Positions 46,801 through 58,800 of a DNA stretch of 64,000 nt are shown here, piece after piece. The stretch lies in the NCBI RefSeq assembly GCF_036711975.1, contig NC_091972.1, forward strand, positions 6,143,001 to 6,207,000. The letters run 5' to 3'. The DNA is from Onthophagus taurus (Eukaryota; Arthropoda; Insecta; Coleoptera; Scarabaeidae). The stretch's first letter is position 1. Each line of letters opens with the position of its first letter. The notes beneath the pieces were generated by a model. The model had not been told where the DNA came from, made no database searches, and worked only from the letters and a program-made list of their open reading frames with translations. A program made the position numbers and the translations under genes.

Positions 46801-49800
46801 AATAATTATCACCAAAAACCTAACATTACCAAAAAGTAAAAAATCATCAACATATCGTTAAAAGAAAAATAAAATTACAAATAAAAAAAAATTAATTGAA
46901 GTGATACTGACTTTGTAATAGCTACGGCTATATCATAAACGGGAAGCCTCCTTTCTCTGAATAGATACTTTCCCATATCGGTGAGTGCAGCAGCGGAATC
47001 AATTGCATCGCGTCCAACTCGATTTCTTTCCAAATAAGGTGTAGCATCTCTTCCCTTAACAAAAAAGTAACTTAATTAAATCTGTTAGAAAAAAAAACTA
47101 AATTGTTTAGCTTCTATAACATTATGATAAACTATACGGTGAATTTCACTTAAGATGCAATATACAAAAATATATTTCAGTAACCAGAGCGTACCAACTT
47201 ACTTTGTCCCACATAAAATACATGTCAATATAATTTGACATTACAGCAAAATTTCGATATAACGGATCAATAATAATATACAACAATCTATAACAAATAA
47301 AACTAGATTAGCACTAGAACTAATACTGGACCTAAAACGGCTGGTATCACTATGTTGCATATTTTTATTTAACTAAAACTAGAACTAACACTAGACCTAT
47401 AGTTCGTTTTTTTTTTCTATAATACTTGTCATTGTAAATTTTTTAGGGTTTCTGTTGGTATTATGTAGGACCCTTATAAAATTTATGTTGTTTTCTTCAT
47501 TTTTAGTAACATTTTCAGTAACTAAATAATTGAGGTTAAAATACTAATAAATTTTTAGATAAATACGATTTTAACCAAGTACATATTTATTGTAAAAACG
47601 TGCTACATAGTAATTAAATAGAACAAAACACCTTTTGTAGGTAAATAAATGCCAAATACACACCCACAACATTTTTTTATGCACGTTTTCTTTTTGAATA
47701 ACGAAAGCTTAAACGTCAGCAGAGTCAAATAAACGTCAGTGTGACATATTTATTTCAAAACATCATATAACAAAAGTCCCTGTTAGTTTTGCCAACTTTA
47801 CAACAATTTGACAGGTATTATAGAAAAGAAATGAACTATAGAACTAGAAAGATTCGGGTTTAGCCGTGCGTCGTCAGACGGCTGTTAGTTCTAGTTTTAA
47901 TTGTTATTCAGCGCTCGATTGTTGTATATTTTTATTGAACTAAAAGTAGTACTAACACTAAACCTAGAACTAGAAACATTCGGGTTTAGCCGTCTTAAGA
48001 TACGTACGGCATTGTCATACGTACGGGATGAACTTGATAGATGTGCGGCTAAATCCCAATGTTTGTAGTTCTAAGTCTAGTGTTAGTTCTAGTTTTGCAC
48101 TATCACTAGAACTTACACAAGACCTAGAACTAGAATCATTTGGGTTTAGCCGTCTTGAGAGACGTGCGGCTAAATCCCAATGTTTCTAGTTCTCGGTCTA
48201 GTGTTAGTTCCCGCCAGCTTAATTATGCACGTGTTCTACTTATGTGACTAATTATTAAAAACAGAGTTTTTTTGTCAATTAACGGTTTAATATACAATAC
48301 ACTAACATAGATTAATTTATTATTATTTCCAGTTTATTCATTGGATATCGATTTCGTACCGTTAATCTTTAATATTTTAAAAATTGAAAAATAACGCTTA
48401 TTTTCCGCAGAAACATCATGCGTGCGATACATCATTGGAAAGCTAAAAATATGCTCTTTTCAGTAATATCATAATAAAGTATAGTTTGTTAAAAAAATAC
48501 AACTTTATGTTATATCTCAAAAATTATCAGCTATGTTAAAAATTTTGCAACGACAGTATATTCTACTCAAAAAAGTGTCTTAAGAATGCATTAACCCCAT
48601 TTCTCTAATTTCAAAAATAAACGAAATATGAGCATTTTTTGAAATCACTAAAATTTGACTTTTTGGCTATAACTTAAAAACAAAAGAAGATAGAGATTTG
48701 GTCTTTACGGGATTGGATTAGTCTCGGAAAAAGAGACCGGGACATGGCACCTACTTTTTTTGTATCTCTTATAGTTTCTGAGATAGCCTATAATAACACC
48801 CAAATTTGCCCACCCTGTACAGGGTGGTTCAAATTCGATGTCCGAATAGGCTAACTCGGAAACTATAAGAGTTAGAAAAAAAGTAGCTTACATGTCATGA
48901 TCTCGTTTTTCGAGAAACTGCTAATGCCGAAAACCTCATAGCGCTATCGTCTTTTGTTTTTCCCCTAGAGGCCAAAATTGAAAATATCGTAAAACCAATA
49001 AGTGCAATTATCTTGGTTATTATTATAGGTGAAGTATTATAACTACGACATTATATGCACACTTTTTTACAGAGAATTTCATGACGTAGTCAAAAAAAAA
49101 TTTCGATTTTAGATTTTGAGATATCATGAGAATTTTCGTTTTTTTAATGGAAACAACCACTGATTATTCGCTTATTAAATTCGTTATTTTTTTCTGATTA
49201 CAAAAATATAGGGTTCGTTATTTCTTATTGTTTTAGAATAAAGTTAAAAATAAACTTTTTTTATAAAATTTCCATCTAGTGTCGTCGAGGAAATTAAATT
49301 TACAGTTTCCTGTAAGTTACGGGGCGGTTGGTAAAATCTAAAAAGTTAACAATTAAATACGAAGATAACTTCTGGTATTTAAAAACAAATAATTTTTTAA
49401 TATGTAACATTCTAACAAGTCAAACTTTTCAAAATTTTCGTAATTGATCTTAAAAACAGGATTTTTAAAGTGACACTTCAGAAAATTTTTGAATACAAAC
49501 AAATGTTGCTATTAAGTCATTTAAAAATAATATTAAATCGTAATAAAAAACGTGAAATAATGCAATCTATTCCAACTTTTGTGTAAAACATATATAAATT
49601 AAACAGTTCAACAAATATATTTGTTTCAAGTATCAGAAATATGTTTTTTTAATTTTTAGTTATAGAACCGTAATTTACAGGAAACTGTAAATTTAATTTC
49701 TTCCACGAAACTAAAAGAAAAGTTTATTTTTAGTTTTATTCTAAAACAATAAGAAATAGACCTGTCAAACCCTATATTTTTGTAATCAGAAAAAAATAAC

Positions 49801-52800
49801 GAATTTATTAAGCGAATAATCAGTGGTTGTTTCCATTTAAAAAAACGAAAATTGTGATAATATCTCAAAATCTAAAACCGACAAAATTTTTATAAATTCT
49901 CTGTAAAAAAGTGTCCATATAATGTCCTAGTTATAATACTCTACCTGTAATAATAACCAAGATAATTACATTTGCGGGTTTTGCGATATTTTCAATTTTG
50001 GCCTCTAGGGGAAAAACAAAAGACGATAGCACTATGAGGTTTTCGGCATTAGCAGTTCCTCGAAAAACGAGATCATGACATGTCAGCTACTTTTCTTCTA
50101 ACTCTTATAGTTTTCGAGTTAGCCTATTCGGACATCGAATTTGAACCACCCTGTACATACTATATGTCATAAACTGGCACAAGCATAAACATTAAATTGG
50201 TATACACTGAAGTTCCTCCACAGTCTTTATCCTATTAAACATGCTATTGAATATCCTAATGTGAAAGGGTGGCCCCAAAATGATTTCATTTTCGTTCAAA
50301 CGGTTGAAATCTTTTCGTATGTTTAATCTTCGCCGTCTCAAAACAATGTAAGATATGCATAATGCATGACTATGTAAGATAAACATATCTTAATGTAGGG
50401 AATCTGCACACCTTAAAAATGTTTTAAATCTAAGAAAGTTAACTTACCCTACTAACTATAATACCAGCAATTGAAATCCTTATTTTCGGTCCTTTTAACA
50501 ACTTATACCTCAAATCCACGCCATTCCAAAACGACACAAAATACCGTTTTATTTGTAAATTATCACCACCATGCAATCTATATCCATCGTAATCAACAAT
50601 AACAAGTATTTCCGGATAAATTGTATAAGGCGCTTCCCGTTTTGACCTTGAGCTTTTTTCATTCGTAGCACTCCTCCGATATCTTTTCCCAATATGATCA
50701 GGTTCCATAAAAGCTAAAACAACAATTTTTTTTTATTTCAAACACTTCAGTTTATGCGTGAACGGAAGAGGTCAATCATCCTCGTATCGTTTTAATCGAA
50801 AGCGGGCGTTTAGTAAATTAGCAGCAACGCTTAAGGTGACCTTGACTTTCACGTAGTCAACATTTCAGTTTCACAAGAGGCCAAAACATGCGTCAAACAC
50901 ACCAGATAATCAAAAAATACCCGTAAGAAGACATTGTAAGAAAAACTGAGAGAATTCCAATTACAAACAGGAAAAATAAATTATTTATGAAACAGTACAT
51001 AAATGTATGTAAATAGTAATTGTATTTTGTTGTTATCTTCAACGATTAAAAGCTACTGAAACTACACACAACTCATTATGGTAAAATGTGTTATGTAAAT
51101 AACTTATTTAATGCTCGTTTTATACATAGTATAAAGATGACTAAAAAAAGTTTGATTTGTTAAAATCAGAATTTAAAAAATGCATCTTAAACGTTTTCAA
51201 TTATCCCATATAATTTTAATAAACCCATTTAATTCGACCTTCAATAAATAATTTTTAATTGTAAACGATTATTCAATTACAAATAATCTTCCTTACAACC
51301 AATAACTCAATAAAAAAAAACAGGTTTATTTATAACTACATACATACATAATAGAATAAAGAAAAATTTCAAAAAAACCTTCAGGGTAAATCACCTTGAT
51401 TTCTTTATTTACTTACAATTTATTTATAGCAAATAAAATTTAAATCGAAAACTCACCGTAATCGCTGTACGCATCTTCTTCGACGGTTTCTTTCCGTTTA
51501 TAAACGACGTGTTGTTGTCCTTGTTGTTCGTCTAAAAGTTTTCTACGTATGGGAAATCCTGTATCGATAGCCACCTCATCTTTGAGATCTTCAGTATCGA
51601 GAAACATCTCATCGTCAACATCTATTGGCAGCGGAATCGTTGAGTTTTTCTTCGAAGGTTTATTAATATTTTGTTGATTTTGAGGATAAAAGTCGTTCAG
51701 TCTTGTGGGCAGTGGTCTTATTACTAAATTTGGACCTATACTACCTTCCTGTAACAAAAAAAGTAACAATTAATATGAAAAGAAAACATGTTCGAACCGA
51801 AATCCAACAACGTGTGTTGAAAATGAATCGCTACTCTGGATCACATTTTGGTTATTGGGACTGGGATAAGGAGACTGTTCATCATCAAGGGATACTAGTT
51901 TGAAAATATAGATAGTTTGAAAACGTGGCATCATTTAAATATCTGGAATATCTCTTGAGAAGAATGAGAATAGCCAGCAAATCGAGAAAAGAATCAAAGT
52001 TGGAAACAGAGCACCTGTTCAGGCACCACTACTACATAGAAATACAAAGAAGTGCATTTATAGAACATTCTTGCGTCCAGGGATTTTGTACGTCTGCGAG
52101 ACATGTGTCGACGATGGCTGCACGATGTGTAGGCTGACCTGAAGAAGCTAGGAGTGAGGGAATGGAGGCGCCGAGCACTCTGCAAGGAGAACTGGGGAGG
52201 AGTGATGACGGAGGACAATGCTCTGCAGGAGCAATAGCGCATATGGGTAAGGTAAGGTAAGCATGTCCGAAGTTGTAGCTAAACGAGCTTTTTAAGAAAT
52301 CGCCAGTAGATAGATAAAATATCTATTATTCTTAACAACGTAATAATTATTGTACACATTTTAAAGTTTTTATTATTAGTAGTGTATTTTTGCTTTTCAG
52401 CTTTGGTCAATTAGCTGGGTTAATATGAAGCTTTTGTACAAATTAACATACTTGCCACTGAAAGTACAAGTTTTATTTTATATTAAATAGTATACTGTTG
52501 TTTTGTGAACTAGTTAAAGATAGATATGAACCATCAATTTCTATTATTATACATTCATATTGTTTTAATAGAGAGAAATTTTAGTGTGTTAACCAAATTT
52601 TATTCTAACCATAGGAGACAGCTTTTACTTTTACACCGACCCGGGCAAATTAAAAGGAAATAAAAACTTTCTAAAGAACATTGTTAACTTGAAACGTATA
52701 ATTTCTTAATTAGTCGGATTGTTTTCTTTGAAAATTATATTTCAAAAAAATTTCTAAATAACGTTGTATCTTGAGAATCTCTTTCTTGTACCTTAAATAA

Positions 52801-55800
52801 CTTGATACAATCATAACAATTATTATAAATCGAGAAAGGGGATATAAATCTGGTGTTGTTATTAAGAAAAAAAAAACTGGTGTAAACGAACAAGGTTAAT
52901 TCAAGAAAACGTGAACGTAATGGTTAATAGTTCAAGGTGCGAATTATAACCCATATTAAACAATTTCATAATCATTTAACCCATAAATCTTAATCATACA
53001 TGCATACAAATACTTTTTTTAAATTTTTTGTTTACGTTTTCCTAATACAATTTAAACATAGAATATTCGAGTTTTAACGGAACTGATAAAGTTGAAGGCG
53101 TGGTTCATTTCAAATCGATAATTTACAATTAAATCGCAGTTTTAAGTTTAAAGCAGTCAATTTCCTAACCGGCTTAGCTTTGTCACACAATCTAACGGTT
53201 TATTTTTTCCTCCCGGCGAGCATAGAATATCGGGAAAGAAACGGCGGGCGGTAAACGTTACGGACACGTTTTGACTTGTAATGCAATTAACATTTACGTT
53301 ACTGCTTTTAAATAAGACGTAAATAGGTATTTAAAACTTAGCTTTTGCATATATTTGGTTCTGCACTGGTTACTTTATTGACTCTAAACTCGCACTGTTA
53401 CGAAAACAAGAATAAGATTTTATACAAAGAATTTGAATGGTTAAAATTTAGTTTAAATTAATAATTCAACGTTTATGTAACACCCTCTATATTAAATTAT
53501 TAAAGATATTCGTCACCACCCCGGTGTCATCACAATAATTTTCCTGCTATCGTAACCACAACGTTCCTTGACCGACATATGATAGCATGCGTTTCTTCAC
53601 ACACGACCTCAACGTGTGCGTATCTCTCTTGGGTTTATTTACGTTAGTACTAATTGCACATAGTTGAAATAGTATACTATTTACTAACCCAACCACGTTA
53701 CTACGATGCAATTATACTCTGAACACAATTTTTAAAATTTTTCTTTTTAATTAATTCTATAAATCATACGATTTGTGCGCTAAAGACACTATTTAATTTT
53801 TTATGATGAAATTATCCTACTTATTCATATACTTGAACATATAAAATTTTCTTTTTAACCTTGCCATTGTATTTTGTATTCCATACACAACCCAACAATT
53901 ACATCGAAGTACCTGATTCTCGATGACTCAATTCTCATCGGTTTACTTTCATAACAGTCTGGTGATTATTGGCCAACAAAAAATATCTGATGGCGAGAGA
54001 AATTATCACGATTCTCGTTTAAAACCGCGAGTAAATAAAAATTAAAATAAATGTGAAATATAAAGAAAAAATTGAGTTACACAACGCCCACCTCACTTTG
54101 CCTATATTCTTCGTATTATTCCAGGAATAAGATGGAGATATTTATAACACAGATGGATAACGGTGTATGATGTTTAGAAAACCGTAAATTCAAATATAAA
54201 CGATTACGTAAAAGTTGTGCGGTTTAACTAATTAATTGTGACGTAATTATTTAGATAACCTGTTACCACTGCTTTTCTTAACGAATAGATTTTTCATGAA
54301 ATTATTTGTAGTGAAAGAAAAATGTTTCGTAATAAAGTTTAAAATCAATAAAATGAACCAGTGCAGAACGAATACATTATGCAAAAACAAGATTGTTTGA
54401 ATACCACAACTTTGTATTTTTTCTAAAAGATGTGTTTTTTTGGGATAATTATCGCAACTAAATATGTATACAATAAAAATAAATTAATCGAATTCCTTGC
54501 AAGTTATTTCTATAGTAATATGTTGGAATGCAACGGATTGATGCCGTTCTATGTACATTGTTAGTAGGTCATCAGTCAGTCAGTCAGTGATGACTTGTAA
54601 TAAAGCAATAAACTGGATATTATTAACAATAACCAATTAAATATATTCACACATAAAAAATGGAAAAAGTATAATAATAATTATATAAAGAGTGGTCAAT
54701 TGTATGAGAAGTATGCAGAAATCAATAAGACGTTAAGTGCTAGTTGTGTTTTTTTGTTGACTTGGAAAAAGTAATGACGCTTTCACGTTTCATCAATTTC
54801 ATCAATCGCTCAAGATGAGAGATTTTGCGATGAAATTCAGGATTTTCCTATATGAGGAATTTTGGTGCTTCAAATGATCAAGAGGCTTCAATTTATTAGG
54901 TGTAAACCAAGATCTTTACGTAAATTCGCCCCAATCATGGCTCACGCCTAATAAACTGAAGCCTCTTGATCATTTAAAGTTAAAAAATTCCTCAGATAGG
55001 AAAATCCTGAATTTCATCGAAAAATCTCTCATCTTGAGCGATGATGCTCATTTCTGGCTTAATAGCTTTGTCAACGAACAAAATACCTACGCGTTATTGG
55101 ACAGCAACAAATCTACATGTGAGACAAGCACAAAAAGTAATCATGTGATTAGACCATATTTTTTCGCCACGTTACGTTCAATGGTGTTGGCTATCGTGGC
55201 ATGATGAAAGACTATTTTTTGCCAAAATTGGAAAGACTTGACATCAGTCATATATGGTTCTAATAAAGTACATATGCCATACAACTGGTCAAATAATTGA
55301 CCCATACATTGAAGAGGAAGTTCGGTAATCGTATAGTCTAAAAAAATGGTTACCTCGTTTATGCGATTTAACGCCGTTAGATATTTATGCAGTTACGTTA
55401 AGCCGTTAGTTTATGGCAACAAGCCTGATATTCTGAATCGTTCAGATCTTTATTATTTGTATGTACCCATTAAGTATTGGATACTTTCATGCTTAAGCAA
55501 CCAGACATTAAATCTAGACAAGATTAATAATCTAGGTACTTAAATCGAAATCAATTTGTTCTGAACATTATCACCATCGGTTTAAATAAACTTAGGCTTA
55601 AAAATTTTTTGAATATAATTATTTTAATAAGCTTATTAATTAATAATAAATCAATCTTGTTAATGCCCAATTAATAAATCAGGAAATATAAATCTTAAGG
55701 TAATTAATAAATTTTTCATCTATCGCTTGCAGCAAAAAAGAAATTGTAATAACGTAATCCACAGCACGTGACCTACATACATCAAAAACTATATGTAATA

Positions 55801-58800
55801 AAATCTACTATGTATTTCCCAATTAATTATGCACAGAAATCAACTTGCAAAATAATTTATTCCCTCTATAAGTAGAAGGTTGTTATCACGATAACCTTCT
55901 GATAAAAGAATTTTTTATTATTCAAAAATTTGCCTTGGATTGGCATAAATTAAACAATATTTTTAAATAATTATTAATCAATATTACTATTGTTGCTACT
56001 TAATTTGGTTCGGATTAGATGTGATTATTAATTTTCTACATACTCATTTACGATCGTATAAAATAATAAATAATCTATTTTTACACCTAATTCCACCTGT
56101 CGTAAACAGTGTCGTAACAACACATACGACACTAAAATATCTTCATAGTTTTACATGTTTCTAATTTGCATCTAACCGTATGTACTTTATCGTTTTAATC
56201 GTATTCAGTCAAGGTGCTTCCGTGAATGACCATGTTTTCAGGAAAATAAACATTAAATTTCACTTTAATATTATATGAGATAAGACAATAATAACTGATG
56301 TATAATAAATTTTAAAGCGTACATAAATGGCTTTGATATGGTTGGTAATGATGATGATGGTCGGCGGTATCGTAATGGACAATCTGAGAAACGAGGAGAA
56401 ACGAAAGTAAAATTGTCGGTTTCACCGCGCCGGTAATTGTAGCACGGTGTGGGTTTGATGTTATGCAATAACAGGAAAAGCTGTCTCGTTGAGCATGCCA
56501 TAAAAAGGGAGCAACCGTTAACTCAAAATGATAAATATGTCACGGTTTTAATAGATAAGAAGAAGTATTATTAAGCGTTATTTCAATTCGATTTGAATCG
56601 AAATCGTTTGAAATTCGCTTCTGGATTTATTCAAAAATGATTTTCTTTTTTGATCGGTATCATTTTTGATCTGAGCAAACATAAAACACTCCTTGGATTT
56701 TATTATTGCTGTCATAGAAGTTGTATGACATTGTTATTGATTAGCATAAATGTTATTGCATAATGTAAAAAAGTGTACAACATAACCTTCCAATGTACTT
56801 GATGTGGGCGATTTATTATTTGAATAATTTTTTTTTTAATTTCTGTCTGAGATTATAGGAAATGAAAAGTAGTTCATAACGAGTCCAAGCACGGTCGGTT
56901 AACTTTAAAAAATACATAGATATAATCATTTCTGGTTTGATGCCTAACATAAAAGTTTTAACAAAATATTAAGTGTTTGTGTGATTATATAAGCTTGTGA
57001 TTAACATTACGTTGTATTTATTGTTATTACCTATCCAATTTATTGTGGAATAAAAACACAAAAGAGATGTTAAATAGCAAAGTTGGCTGTTGAGTATTAA
57101 TAAAGAAACAATCCTCGTTTCAACAGCAAAAAAAGCATAACCTTTATTAGAAAACTGTCGACATCCAACCACTAATGGCGATTTATGGCCAAAATAAATC
57201 CATTGACATAACATTCGAGAATTGACTCTCTATACTATCACTTTCTCGCGAATATCTCCGTTTATTATGTTCGTTATGTTACGAAACGAACGCGCGAAAG
57301 AATCTTTTTCAAAAGCTCGGAATTTTTCGGAATACGAAGATACCGAAAAGGATCTCTGTTATAGTTGTGAAAGGATTCGATGCGAAAAAGGTAACGAAAC
57401 AAATTGCTTATGGTTACTGAGTTTGCGCTTATGAGAAATGTTCACATTGTTGAAACGCTGGCTGTTTCAATCAATTGGTCGACGATGTAGAATTGTTGAG
57501 CTTATGTAATAATGGTAAAGCGCGCTGCTTTTCCTTTTGCCGTTACGACAAAGTCCTTGTCCGCGAACGCACGATCTAAATGCGTCGGTATTAATAAACA
57601 ACAAAAAAACCATACACTCACGTGAGACAACGACCGTGCTTAATCATATATAATAAAGAACCAAGATCATATCCTAGAAAATGTCAATTTGTGTGTATAC
57701 ATTTTTCTATTGTTAGTTATTAACGTTGTTGTTACGGACACTTACAAGACATTTATACCTTGTTTTTAGTAATAACGGATTTAATATTGACTATTGATCA
57801 TAATTTATTAGCGATTTATAAAATTGTTAATTTTCATTTTCACTCACTTTGTATGAACTTAATGTAATATACCGGGAATTTCATCAGACGCTGAACCCAA
57901 ATGTTTCTAGTTCTAGGTCTAGTGTTGATTCTACTTTTAGTGCAATAAAAATATGCAACATAGTGATATCTTATGCTAACTAGCACTACCTACTACTGTC
58001 ACTAGAGCTAACATTAGACCTGGAACTAGAAACATTCGGGTTTAGCCGCACGTCTCTCAAAACGGCTAAACCCGAATGATTCTAGTTCTAGGTCTTGTGT
58101 TAGTTCTAGTGATAGTGCTAGTGCAATACTAGAACTAACACTAGACGTAGAACTAGAAATATTCGGGTTTAGATGCACGTCTCTCAAGACGGCTAAACCC
58201 GAATGATTCTAGTTCTAGGTCTTGTGTTAGTTCTAGTGATAGTGCTACTGCAACACTAGAACTAACACTAGACGTAGAACTAGAAACATTCGGGTTTAGC
58301 CGCACGTCTCTCAAGACGGCTAAACCCGAATGATTCTAGTTCTAGGTCTTGTGTTAGTTCTAGTGATAGTGCTAGTGTACAACTAGAACTAACACTAGAC
58401 CTAGAACTAGAAACATTCGGGTTTAGCCGCACGTCTCTCAAGACGGCTAAACCCGAATGATTCTAGTTCTAGGTCTTGTGTTAGTTCTAGTGATAGTGCT
58501 AGTGTAAAACTAGAACTAACACTAGACCTAGAACTAGAAACATTCGGGTTTAGCCGCACGTCTCTCATGACGGCTAAACCCGAATGATTCTAGTACTAGG
58601 TGTTGTGTTAGTTCTAGTGATAGTGCTAGTGCCATACTAGAACTAACACTAGACCTAGAACTAGAAACATTCGGGTTTAGCCGCACGTCTCTCAAGACGG
58701 CTAAACCCGAATGATTCTAGTACTAGATCTTGTGTTAGTTCTAGTGATAGTGCTAGTGCAATACTAGAACTAACACTAGACCGAAAACTAGAAACATTCG

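Noticed and set aside
55865..55910. Short hairpin AGAAGGTTGTTATC...GATAACCTTCT as an RNA gene
   Set aside because: The stem has a bulge and is short; such hairpins are expected by chance in AT-rich DNA.
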